Source of the DNA: Luscinia megarhynchos
Taxonomy: Eukaryota > Chordata > Aves > Passeriformes > Turdidae
Direction: 5' to 3'
Length of the DNA: 64,000 nt
NCBI GenBank assembly: GCA_034336665.1
Contig: CM067565.1
Span: forward strand, 82,710,858-82,774,857
Shown: piece after piece, positions 47,346-60,400 of the stretch
Numbering within the stretch: the first letter of the stretch is position 1
Layout of the letters: every line of letters begins with the position of its first letter
Notes under the pieces: model-generated
What the model was told of the DNA's origin: nothing
Seen by the model: only the letters and a program-made list of their open reading frames with translations
Database searches by the model: none
Program-made: the position numbers and the translations under genes

Positions 47346-50300
47346 CTCAAATGTCAGATACTTTTAAGGCTGCGTAATTTTGTCACGTGTTGATGTTGTG
47401 CATCTGCAGTTGAGAAATCTCATAAATGGGCAAGGGTTGGTATCCAGGGACTGCAGACATCAGTTATTTGCCAATGTGAAGAGGCAGACTTCTTGTCTGA
47501 GTAACTATATTAAAATACAAAATGTTCATTTACCCAGTGTTGATCTTCTATCTCTAGCTTGGCCATGGATTGTGTACTTAGTCGTTGTTTAGACTTCCCT
47601 GGAATCTTTCACTTAAGAATCCCCAAGATTATAATGAACTAGTGAGTTGCAATTCTCTTGCATTTGGAATTAAATCCTCATCAAATTAAAGCTGTGTCTC
47701 TAATATTACAAACAGAAGTGGCCATATGCTTGTTACCTGTTTCTCACATATGGCTGAAGACAACAGAGGAAATGTAAACCAGCCAAAGGTGACAATAGAA
47801 TAAATTCCCTTTCCTAGGTTAGTAACTGTACTCCACTTTATGCCCATTATTTCTTCTCCAAACTAAAGTCTTATTGTAAACAGTCAAAAGTTTTAATCTT
47901 TCTAAGTTTGTTTACAACCAAGATAGTGAGTTATAAATGCACACATTTAAATTCCATATACTGAGGATCCTCAATTCAGAAGGTAACTTCCTATAGGTCT
48001 TGGTGGTGATTTGACAGACAAATATATGCCAGCAGTGATTTTTTAGATTAAGTCATTATTAAACTAATAGTATATCTTTTACTGGAGAACTGTTGACAAA
48101 ATCAGGACCTATTCTTCTCAAGTTTGCATTATTCTGTGACTCATGAGAGAGGTCAGTGGTTTGCACACACTCCAACCAGACTTTTCCAGAGGTAATAGAC
48201 ATAAAGTACTAGATAGGATATTTGGAAACATAGGTATATCAGATTGTTGACACGAATAAAGAATTTCAGGCAGTAAATAAATGAATTTCTGAGACTCTCT
48301 TCAGAACATATTTTTTCTTGTAAATGACTAGCACATAGACTCTTTTAAAACAACATATAACATTTTTAACAGTTACCGTCTGTGAAAAGGCTATGATTTT
48401 TTGGACTAAAAAAACCCTAACTTTGCATTGTATAAATCTAGTAAAGTACGTAAGGACTCCATTACATTTTCAGAGGTCAGTCCTAATCCACTGAGATGCA
48501 TGAACAAGAAATCCTACTTGAAAAACAAAGGGAACAACCCCAACTCTCTGTCTATTACTGACATTCAGATAAATATTATCTTCTTCACTAATGAAAAGAC
48601 ATCCAGATAGATGGAGTAGCAATGACCTTTCTTAAACTGGATAATCCAAAAGTCTTCCTTGAGATGCAACTGTCCTCCTGGGTTAGTCACATGCCTAGTT
48701 CAGCAACTAAATTGTTGCTAGCAATATAACATTTGCTTTTCAGTGGAGCTTATATTATTTGCTGTTTGCATTGAATGGCTTATCAGAAGAGTCACTAAAA
48801 CATGCAGTCTGGTGCAAATCATGAGCTACAAAAGGATGAAACACCTTTGGAAGGTGGTAGTGTTATTTTGGCTCATATTTAGTAGTTTGAGAACAGATAT
48901 GAATTTAATCCAGAAGAGCAGTTTAGGTATGCCAATTTTTAATCACTTTTGTTAATAGTTATCGGCTGTTTTGAATTCTTATTTTACAGTTTTGATATAT
49001 ATTTGCATGTCCTCATAGGCTTTGCCGAGGCCCCAGTGTATGCCAAAGCACCTCTAGAATTTTAATCTCACATTGCTGAAGCAAACATGGTTTGGATGTA
49101 GGGGAAATGATGGCTGCAGAATGAAAAGGGGAAGAAGGATTGTATAACATCTCAGAAAGCAGCTAGGATATCTGATAAACTGTCTGATAAACAGTTCTTT
49201 AGATTATGTGTTGGAGTTTCAGAATAGTGCTGAGTAAAACTGAATCATGTTGAATCAAGTGACATAGAAATAATTGTTTTGCGTCACAAATGGTAACTGA
49301 TTTGTACAGTTATTGAAATATTTTTCTTAGCATTTTAAAGTCTCCAGATGCCAAGTGCGTATCATGATTTTCTTCTGCTACACATAAAATTACTTAATGA
49401 ATATTGGCTTGCAGAATTATTATCCTTCCAGCTAAATCCCAATCCAACTCAATTTGCCTTTTCCTGGGCTTCTTGCCACATTCCAGTTTTCCCTATGCTG
49501 TTGATGTTATGTAGAACTGAAATGTGGAGTTATCTACAGTTCGTAAAAGAATCAAGTACCTTAGGCTGTTGTGTTCATCTATTATTAATGAACAGTAAAT
49601 GCAAACATGAGCTAACAAAAGGCAAGGGATAAGCACATTTAAGTCAGACAAGTTCCCAGAGAAATAATTTCAAATCTTGTCAAACAGTTCTTGAAACATG
49701 GAAGAATAATGATTTCCCATAGATTCATTGTATATATTCTGGCACTGTAACTTTTCCTTTATATAATATTTTTATAAAACTTGAATAGTAATTTCCATTG
49801 GAAGATCTCAAAGAGATTTACAGACATTAACAAAATCTGATTTGTAATACTAGTGTGAAGAAAAGAAGCTGGTTTATCTATTAGTTGTAAAAAACGTCTT
49901 TGCCACAGTCAGCTGCTCTGTGCACTTCTGCCAGCACAGTTCACAAAATACTTAATTCACCAATTTCTAATAATTCTCCTGCATTTGGATTCCTTTTACA
50001 CTCTCTAATTTCTGGGTATGCTCATGGCTAGCCTCTCAGATAAGTTAACTATCCTCAGAAGACTTAATTGAAAGAAGCCACTTGCTTGTGATCCCCCTTG
50101 CTGCTTCCGAACATTACTGCACTCCAGTGGTCCTGTGCTTCTGGAAAGACTTCAGAGAACTACTGTGGCTGGCTGCAATATAGAGTGGTTTTCGTCATGT
50201 TTCAGAGACGGGGAGGAAGTAGAAGTGTCTTCACTCGGTTTTTTCAAGGAAGCCAGGCATTGATGCCAGTCCTCTGTTGGTAATCTTGTGGTTGTGATCC

Positions 50301-53300
50301 ACTGGTGAGCAGTCCCCACACAACCCCATCTCTTCCTGCAGGTTCACAGGCCATTCCATACTTTCCAGCCTTCAATTTAGTTTTTCAAATTATTTAAGCT
50401 GGTATAATTTTTATCTAATCATATGTTTAAGGCTTTAGAAAGAGTCTCTTCCTCCAAACAGATACTATTATTATAATTGCATCATATTTTAATTCTTACA
50501 TATGATATTGGATGATTTTATATCTCAGCTAGAGACTACTGAGTCTTCAGAAGTTTGAAGAATTTCTCTTATAAACAAATTGTGTTTTCATGTCTTGACA
50601 AACTTGATCAATGGCAATTAAATTGTTATACCTTCCTGGATCTGCCAAATTAATGGCAAGGGGAGAAGGTGGGAGGAGAAAGAACAAAACTTTTAGGTTT
50701 TAGATAATTCCTATATCTAACTGGGACAAGAATCTTATAGTAAAAGCTTTTATGATATGACATCTGTGACATGAACAAAAAATTATACAAATATTTGTTT
50801 AAGCCTGTTACCTTTCTGTCTGTACTTGAAATGATCAAAGGAAATTACAAATCAAAAGTACAATAGACTGTTTTTGTGAAATTGGTTAACAAATTTTATC
50901 TTTACTGGTTCATCACTAATGATTTCACTAATGGTGTGTCTTCTATAAAGACTTATATCAGAACAAAATGGACTAAGTTAGGGCACGTTTGACAATATGT
51001 TGTACCTTGGTCTTAGAATATGCTGATCATCCCAACTTTGTTTATTTCAAGCTGCTTTGGGATCTTAAGGACCACACTCTGGGATTCTGGTTTATTTTTC
51101 AGAATTTCCAGCTCATTTACAGCTCACTGGGTTTTCATGAAGTGTTTTTGTCTGGGGTGGTTTTCTTTGTTGTTTTATTTATTTTTATTTTTTATTTAAG
51201 CACAATAGCCATCCCATTACATAATATGACACTCACCCACCCACAGACACGCACCCAGCATCATTGCTTTACTTCAGACACAAAATCCTGGTGCTGTGGG
51301 ATATTGAATATCTTGAACCATGTGTAAATCAGCAGTGACTCAGACCCTGGAGAAGTCAGTATGCTTAGTGCAAGTCTGTAAATCTGTTTTGTTATTGCCA
51401 GTCTTCACTAGAAGTCTGATTATACTTATGCCATATTTCACTGCCCCCCCAAGACCAGTCTAAAATCTGATTCTTCAAATAAGTATGTTGCCTCCAAACA
51501 TTGATTAATTTATAACACTTGCTTTTCTTATGTCTAGGAAGAAATAAATGTAATCTGGATTTTAGTGGCCTTCTGTTTAATCCTGTAAATTAACTCTATA
51601 CATGTTTCTATAGACTATAGTGTAGGTGCTGGAAACAGTGTTCACAATAGATGTTAAATATCACATGAGAATGACTTCTTAGTTGTGCCATTAATAGATA
51701 CAAAGGAAAAAGAATGCCAATATGTTGTGATTTCATTTTGTTCTGTTTGCTTATATTATTTCTTATATTATAAAACATTAGGAAGTGTTTCTTGGCATTA
51801 CCAGTCAAGACCCTGTGCTCTTATCCTATAGATAAGCTGTCTTAATTTCTTCTTCTTCAGATGGGATAGCACAAAAGGTCACTTATGGCTTGTGTGGTAA
51901 TAAAACTTGTGGCTGAAGCATAGCAGTCTCTACAGTTTGTATAAATTCCAAGAATACTTGTGCCAAGACTATTTGCCTATGTCCATAATACTGTAGCATA
52001 TTTCAGAAGAAAAGCTCAAGAACTCTCCTACATTTTCCTGCCTGAGAAGATACATGAATATGTCGCAGCTAAATTATATCACTTCTTGAAATGGCAGCTT
52101 CACCAGAGGAGAGAAGTATAGTATTGTGACAGCAGCAGAGTAAAATTGTACTCAGGCGACCTTGGGGATTATGTTGATATCTCAAAAATTCAGCAGGAGT
52201 ACATGGGCAAAAGATTTGGAACTGTTGGGAGTTTGTTTCTCTAATTAGCAAATACAGAAAGAATGACAGTAAAGAGCATAAGCATTGGTGAACCAAAACA
52301 CTTAAAAGTGTACAAGCACAAAAATTGCAGCACCAGCTCCAACTGTGTGCTTGCATTTTTAGGTGCTTGCCTCATCACTGAACTTGCAGCAGGCTCACAT
52401 CAACTGTGGCAAGAGCTGCAAGGAGAGAGTTGTCTTGAGCTAAGTGTCTTGAACTGAAATGCAGACGGCTGGATCCCATCCCACGTTCTGCAACAGCTGT
52501 TATACATGGGTAGTGGCTAAACATATCCACATCATAAAATGTTTGCTATCTATAATTTCTCAGCATTTGATTTTCCAACCTTGACAATCTTTCAGTGTAA
52601 TTAAAAATGTGATGTAACTAGCTACAGGTTATTACTCTTTTCAGGTTTACTGGTTCAGCTCTGTGGGCCACTGATGTACTTTTGCATTCATGCCCACAAA
52701 AAAGATTCTCTGAGTTGTTTTAAACCATTGTAGGAAATGACTCAGGATAATTGCCAGTCTAATAGGCTCTCCTGGCTTCCTGGAGTCCTTTAAAAATATA
52801 TCTTTTGCAGGAAAAGAGAATGTCTAGGAAAGAAAAGAAAAAAGTATACCAGTCAAGACAGTTAAATTTGATACATTCCACAGAATTGAACTCTCCTTCC
52901 TACCTAGGCTCCCCTGTAACACATGATGATTGCTGTTAATATGGTTTATCATTGCTGGCATTTCTGTCTACATCATTGTCTACTGTGTACATATGTTTTT
53001 CTCTGGCTTCTTTGAAGCATCTCCACTTTAATAGTTGTCACTACAGCATGTGAGTAAAAGAAGCCAAGAAACTGTTATATCCCACAAAGCTCTCAAAGGA
53101 CCGTGGTTAACCTGAATTCACTATACAGTTTTTGGTGGAAAACAAAATGGATCTAAGATGGCGCTGGGACTAGCTAGTCAGGCTGTGATAAATTACAAAA
53201 TGTTGTTTAATTCTGATATTATATGTCTGCAGAACAATTTTAGTTACCAACTGTCCAAATAGTCTTGCCTACTCAATTTTCTTTGGTCTAATTGATTGCT

Positions 53301-56168
53301 GCAAAGGAGTCAGAGCCTAGCCACAACTCACTGTGTGGGACAAAGCTCACTCTTTTCTCCTCTTCTGCACGTGGTGGAGGCAGGGTGTTCTCAGCTGCCT
53401 TCTGTCTACTCTCATGTATGAATACTGTGCGTCTAAGTTGCTGATTTAGTTTGAGAAGTCCAGCCTGTGTCTCAGGCTCTGAGTTCAGTCACAATGTACT
53501 GCAGCAGTGACGGCTTTGTAAGTCTTACTCTACTTAACACTGCATTACTTTTAATTTGAAATGTTCCTTCTGTTGCATGAGCAGTATTTTCCACTGATTC
53601 TTACTTTGTGTTGACTGTGATACTGGAGGAAACTGAGTCTAAAATGCTGTCAGTTCAGTGCTATACATTGGTTATAATATTCAGACACTTCCTATGTTCT
53701 GCCTGATCCTTTGTGGCAAAAGGAACACGTCAAGCACACACTGTATAGCTCCAGAAAGTGCCCTTTCCCCCCTTTTCTGATTAGAGTATGATCCCTTACA
53801 CAGTTCAAAGGTAGCTGTGGCAGTGTCTTAGAGCAATCCTTCTTGTTGGCACACATTTATCTGCAACATATCATCAGCTTTTCTTCCAGTCACTTAAACT
53901 GTTTAGAATCCTTGGTAAGCCATGATGCTACTTCAAGGCCTTGGAAATGAAAATATCTATGATACCTGTAGGTGGTTTCCCTCTGGTCAGGGCAGTGGAG
54001 AATTAAATCCAGGCGCCAAGAGTATAGAGTGAATAGAATTCCATCATTCAAAATACAAGGAAAATCACCAGGTGGATTTAAAAACTAGGGCCAAGGCTAT
54101 GTGCATTTGAGGGCAAAGATAGAGCTCTCTGCATGCTTTGGTGTGTGCTATTCTTTGAACATATGCCATAACTTTGCATTTCCTGACTTCAGTGGATTGG
54201 AAAAAAATCTGTCAGGTTCCCGAACTAAAATATATGCAGAAATAACATACATAGTAAGGGGAAAAAACCCCAGCATCTGAAATAACCTCATACTTAAATA
54301 TGTAAACTGATCAAATATGGGGTTCAAGAAACAATTTCTCTACTCTCTTTAACCACTCATCCTTACATAACATTCCAGCCCACGACTGGCTGGATGTAGA
54401 GTGTTTTCCATTCTTCATGCTCTGAATCATCAGGTATCTAACCACTGCTTGGGGCAGTGTACTAGACGAGTGAGCTGAATGGCCTGCTCTGCTATGGCAG
54501 CAAGAATAGTATTTTAATAGGGTTTCATTTCCTTTGGTTTATTATTTTGTTTTGCAGCACTAAGAGAGTGACAACAGGACTTCTGTAGTTGCTCATGTGA
54601 ACATTAGACTGATTTGGATCTGAGGAACACATGCTGCCTTGTTCCAGTTATGCACAAGTGATGCAAGGGTCTCACTCGGTTCTCTGTATTTCCTCTGTGT
54701 TTTAGGGCTGAGTAGCACTCATGCTTGTGTTGGTCCTGTACCCAAAGCTGATTCTCCTCACCCTCCAAAAATTCCCGTCTCTACTGTCTTTTGGGAGAAT
54801 TACTGTTTTAAATAAATTCTGTTTAAAATGAAACAATTTTTGCTCTTGTGTGCACATTCCCAATCTAATGGGGAGAGGGTTCTCAAGTACAGGAAACACG
54901 AGTAGAGATAGCTCACAGAGGATTGCTTTGTGCTCTTCATATCATGGTGTTGTGTTCCAGAAAGGGCTTCTGTGGCATTTTGTGAGATTGACTCCTGTGG
55001 GTTTCAGTGCAAGATTATGGATATACAACCATACAACTGGCTATTCTACCTTTCATTTTTATCTAGAAATACAACAGGTTCATAGAGATACCATCTTAGC
55101 CTACAGTAGCTGGAATGTTATAGCATTTCCGATGAGATTAATATTTCTGCCTTAACAACTACATGGTAAGGGGCATATTCCTTCAGGACAGAAATGAAAT
55201 ATGCTACTGGACACAGGTTAACTGTCACTGTCCATGTCACATAAGGGGAAACAGAGCATTTCAGTCTCTTGGCACTTCAATCTTGCTGCAAAATCTTTCA
55301 AAATAAAGGAATACCATTTGTTCTTGGCTCAGTCTGTAAGACAGGCTGTGGTTATTCATGCTTTACTTCTGTGTGATGGTCAGGATCTCCATGTTCCTCC
55401 TAGTCCATTCTCCAGGGAAAAGATGTAATATAATCTTATAAACTGAACAGAAAGGAGTCATGGATAGCCATCTCATCTTTAGCAAACATCAGGAGCCTCT
55501 ACTGGACTTTAAAGGAGCTAAGTCAATGAAATCTGGTGGGATGAGGAACTCCCTGCAAGGAACAGCTCTGGTATCCTATAGAAAAGCCCTGAATCACTCT
55601 GCGCTTCAGAGTTCCTGCTGAAGATCCATGTGACAAACTGCCAACAGGTAGCAATGTAACTCCAGGGTTGATCTTTAATAAGATTAGCATGCAGCATAAC
55701 AAGGCAGAGACTCATGCCCTGAGTGATCCTTATTGATGCTAAGTAGACAAGTGGCAAATCTCATAACAAGAGGGGACAACAACACCACTTGTTCAATGCT
55801 TAGGTTGCACTGTCAAAACTAGATTCCTTTTTATTTTTTCTTTATATATAAAAACAGTTTACTTCCTTTGCTTGACTGAATATTGCTTTGGAACTGGAAT
55901 AATTTTCTTGTTCCTACATCTGCCATATTCTTAGACTCATCTTGTAAGTATAGAAGTAGAAATCTCCTCAAAGAGATACCATTTTATTCTGGAATATATC
56001 TCAAAGCTTTTGGTCACAGTGATGATATTACAGTGCATGGGGAAAGCTGCCATTAGAAAGTTATCAGAGAGAATTTGATTTTAAGCCTTTTGCGATTGAT
56101 CAGATTACTTTTATTGTTTTGAAGGAGCCCTGGCTCATGGTGATTATGGTAAAGCAGAAAAGAGAAAG

Positions 56169-56173
56169 TATAC

Positions 56174-56204
<31 letters not shown>

Positions 56205-56222
56205 TATATTTATATATATATA
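56169..56222. repeat. TA/CA microsatellite
   Basis: A (ta)n run of about 22 bp is followed by (ca)n and a second tatatattta(ta)n block, giving a self-complementary AT-rich segment. Confidence 0.92.
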
Positions 56223-57283
56223 AAACCTAATCCACACAGCCCGAAATGGTAGATTTGCTCTGCTAGTAAGTTGCACAGCAAAGAACCTTGACACATTTTG
56301 AAATAGCAATTGCATCTCCAAAAGTGGTACCAAGACATATACTTCTTAACTGCTTACAAATGGAAATGATGAGGTATAAAAAAACCCCCAAACTCTGTTG
56401 CTTATAATAGCAGCACATTTGTACACTCCTGAAGAAAATGTTGAATAAGTTTCGAACTTCTTAAAAAGGTTTGTCTGCAATCAAGCAAAGCTCACTCAAG
56501 GACTTTCACCACATATCACTTCACCTTCAGACTTGTTTCATCTCTTAGATGGGACTACTGATACTTATAGGCTTACAGCCAAGCTCAGCTTCTAAATACA
56601 AAACAAAGACGTCTTATCAGTCCAAATTTAACACCACTTACCTCAGCAGGATTATACCACGAGAGCATTTCATTCTTCAAGTACTGATTAACGTTAATGC
56701 TAATACTGTTTTGGTTTTTGCTCTAGCATCTCTTCTCTTTCACATAACTCCTAAATTAATTTTCTGAGCTGGTATATATTTGAGGTGACACACTTCTAGA
56801 GAAGATATTTTGAAGTTAGGAGGGAAGATGGCCAAAACGGCCCACATGCTTGAGAAAACAATTCAGCTAAAAGGGGTTTGTGCCAAACTGAAAGAGGATG
56901 TGGACAAGATGTTTGGAAGGCTGTTTCAGTTGTGTTTTAGTTAAATCCAGGCAAAGCCTGGACACAGCAGAGGGCTGTGGGCTTGGAGTGTGTCTGTGAG
57001 AGACCTCTATGTCACGCTTGATGCAAACCCTCTTTAAACACAGCTGAGAGACTGGAAAACCACATTCCAAATGGGGACTTACATGACAGATAGTTACATC
57101 CTGGGTGTGGATATAATATACCATGGATGGAAAAGTACAGGTACTGTCTCTTGCCAGAGACTTATATGTAGTTTCCTCCCTGAGCCTCTTGGAGGGGTTT
57201 TCTATCCAGGAGTGCAAAAATTACAAATACCCCCCAAACTGCAGTTTTAAATCTACCTAGAGAAACTTTTAGATTGTTCATTC

Positions 57284-57476
57284 CATAAATATCTCTTGCA
57301 GGCTGTCTGACGTCAGAGGATTTGGAGAGAGAGGCTGGTCTGAAAGTGAAAACAGCAGCAGTTCCAGTCTCACTCTAACAGCAGTGCCAGCGAGAGGAGC
57401 AGTACAGGCATTTCTCTGTGTGGATTACGGGACTGCAGAACAGGGAGGATCTGCACAGAGACACGGCTACTACAGT
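57284..57476 (+). promoter_or_regulatory. Candidate plus-strand promoter and non-coding first exon (possibly DAAM2)
   Basis: A TATA-like CATAAATA lies at 57,284-57,291 and a perfect palindromic CRE, TGACGTCA, at 57,308-57,315. The following 161 bp are less AT-rich, contain no ATG on the plus strand and end before a GTAAGT donor (57,477-57,482). This is the layout of a 5'-UTR exon. In mammals KIF6 is flanked on its 5' side by DAAM2 in divergent orientation (from memory), so DAAM2 is the natural candidate. No DAAM2 coding sequence was found in the window to confirm it. Confidence 0.3.
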
Positions 57477-60400
57477 GTAAGTGCAGCTGCAGCAGCAAAG
57501 CTTCTCATGTTTTTGCTTGTTTTCAAGAGCAAATCCCTGCAAGTACTGATTGTCTTTCTTCTTTTTTTTTTTTTTTCTCATCTGAAATATCCTGAAGCCA
57601 GCTTGGCAGCATACACAATTCAGGTTTAGCTTGATTGCTTCTCCCAAAGGTATGCAGAGGGGCTGACAGTGCAGGCTGTATGTGGATGGGGGTGGCAGTG
57701 GATGAGGAAGGTCTGAAGAGAGAGAGGAGGGGACTGTCATATCTTTAGAAGGCTGCAAAATTAACTGAAATTCAGCTAGTTCATGTTGTGGTAGCAGGAA
57801 AGGAAAATCCCAAATAAGACGTAGGCAAAAATCAACTTTCTTAGGCAACTGCCCAATATAGGATTTTTTTAACTCTTAAATCCCTTGTCATATTGTGCAG
57901 CAAGCAATGCCTCTTTCCTTATGAGGATGACAGGCGATTCCCTGGCTCCTGACAATGAAGTCTTGTCCTGCTCTACCAGGCTACTGGTGATAAAAAATAC
58001 AATAATACAAGCAAGGGGAGTCACTTGGCTAAATCTGCCAAATTTAACACCTTGAGCCTGTACTTGATTGATACTAAGCTCTCCAAAGAACCCTCTGCTT
58101 CTGCAGAGAAGAGGTGTCTCTCACATTTAAAATCTAGATGTAACAGGGTCGTACACGAACAAATCAACTATAACAAGGTGAATCTCCCTGCAGATACTGA
58201 TACAGACATCTGGTCCAAGTCCAAACTAAAACTTGATTCTTAGTAATTTTTTTTCCTTATACCTCTGCAGTCCAGAGATTCCCAAGCCTACTGCATAAGA
58301 AGATGATGTTTTCAGTGGGACACACAGCTTTATCTATTTGCATTTAAAACTTAATGCTGCATTTAATTAACCTACCTCCCCAATCTCACACCTGGGTACC
58401 TATTCATTCTTCAAGTGGAGAAGGGAGCAGTTCTGGGGACAGCTGTGTAGGCAACTCTCCTCTTCGTTGGCATCTTCTCTCATGAGACCCGTGACAGAAG
58501 CAGTTTGCTTCCCCAGTAACAGTTTGAGGCCTCCTGCATGAAGATGACACACTTTGCAAGCACTTGTAACTGTAGAAAACTCTTGGCCAGCAGGAGCATT
58601 GTTGGCCTGTGCAGTTGCTGGAAGGAGAAATGATGCCCTTGAGCATAAACACAAAGCTGGGCTGAGGAGCAGAAGCCATGTGAATTGCACAATGCGATGC
58701 CCCATGCTGTTAGCAATTGGCTTCAGCCAACAAGCCGTCACAAGAAAGGCTGCTGCAAGTCAGCATTCCCTGCATCAGGCTGTTCTGATAATGAAAAAAG
58801 TCTGCAAATACTTTTCCTCTTGAGGGTGGCGAGTGGGTTATTGGGGCAGGGAGAAGGAAATAAAAAAGGAAAATTAAGGACTGGGAGGAGGGATTGCTAC
58901 TGGGATCTCCACTGCAAAGAGTAAGTGTCATTAGCTGTGCTGAAAACAACTTTGTAATCACTGTGCTGGCTAATGTAAGGGGGATAACCTTTATTGAGCA
59001 GGTGGTCAAGGTCTCAGTAAGGGATGCCATGCTATGCCATTCATGAGCTGGAGAATAAGCTATTTTACTGATGCATGGGTATGGGAGTAGTAGTTCTCAA
59101 AAACAGATCCTGCAGGTATGTACTTTGGAAGTGAAGTCTTCCGACTTGGAAGGAACCATACTGGGATCTGAGCTACTTTCCTGTGATATATCAGAATTTT
59201 TTCATCTACCCCATTTATTTCTTACAAGCTTTTGTTTCGAGTGGGCCTTACAGCTTCTTTTCCAAGAAGCTGCTTTTTTTCTTAACAAAAGGCTAATCAC
59301 ATTGTCTGGCAATGTAAAAGAAAAAGAAATTCTTAAGGAATGTAGTAACTTGTTAGAAACCTTTATGCCTTAATAAAAAATTGAGAGCTGTCACAACCAA
59401 GGCAAGTGTCTGGAGCCACAAGCACTTTTTACCTGGTTCAACAGTTAGTCTCTCTGAAGTAATTTAGGCAATACAGGACTAATATATTCAGAAATGCAGA
59501 AAGCTGAGAGGGTAAGAAGACGAACTAAGGAGGAGATAATTCCATATTTGGGCTGTTTTCATCTGGCTGCTACTCATCTGTCTCATTATTCCTCTCTCTT
59601 TCCTTCAGCTCAGCATCCAAGAGGTTAGCAACACTACCTGCAGGGGTTTGCAAGTCTGAAAATTCCCTGTGGGCTGTCAGTTGTGGTTCAACAGCAAAGT
59701 TGCACACTGAGTCGAAGGCTGGAAAGAAAAATGGGAAGGAGGTTGTTGATCTGGTAGGACATAAATTCAGTTCCAATGAGAACGCATGGGTTTAAACATC
59801 CTTGAATTTGGATGAGTTTATACTAGCCAGGAAATTGCTAGTTCATCTATGAAGGAACTTACCCTGAAAGCAGGATAAAAAAAACACAACATGGACAAGG
59901 CAGGCATCTTTTCAATTTTGTTTTGTGGAACAGAAAGTTATTGCCTGTTGCAGCTCATGACAATCAGTGTAACCCTGAGGTTTTAAAAGTCTATATTATG
60001 TGTTACGAAGTGAGGTCTCATGGTTTCACAGAGCTGAGTAAGCAAATTCCCTGGATATCCTAGTGGCTTTACCACACCATATCACTTGTCTGTTGCTATC
60101 ACTGCTGTTTGTTTTAGTTGTGCTTCTTATGTGTGTTCTTCCTGAAAATCAGTCAAAAGGATTTTTCTTACCAAGTACAGATAGGGAGTGAACTTACTGT
60201 GCTTCATTGACAGGGAGGCTCATCAAGAGTAGAATAGCATCTTGAAGGGATCTCCAAAATTGTTTGGGTTTGCTTCATCTGCTTTAGTCGATATAAAATT
60301 CCCCCAAGGCCTAATGGTATCTGAGAAACCCATCAAGTCCCTCCAGGCCAGCCATCTGACTTAGAGATTGAGCAATTAGGGGACACTATTTCCTGACACT

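Larger units (their letters stand above)
42291..57283. other. Intergenic region upstream of KIF6
   Basis: About 15 kb with no recognisable coding exon. It holds a short CR1 fragment (47,240-47,345), a G-rich run (45,032-45,055), T-rich patches near 47,168 and 51,170, and a TA/CA microsatellite (56,169-56,222). Short open stretches on both strands show no known domain and no codon-level signal that I could detect. Confidence 0.75.

Noticed and set aside
57375..57848. A 157-codon minus-strand open frame
   Set aside because: It crosses a poly-T tract that yields a lysine run, has no recognisable domain, and overlaps the candidate plus-strand first exon.
58240..58272. Strong splice acceptor-like polypyrimidine tract ending in CTCTGCAG on the plus strand
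   Set aside because: No donor or coding sequence follows that could be tied to it. Such sequences occur by chance in T-rich DNA.
58400..58741. Minus-strand open frame with a signal-peptide-like hydrophobic start
   Set aside because: Three overlapping frames on this strand and two on the other are open over the same bases, no family was recognised, and no splice or promoter context supports it.
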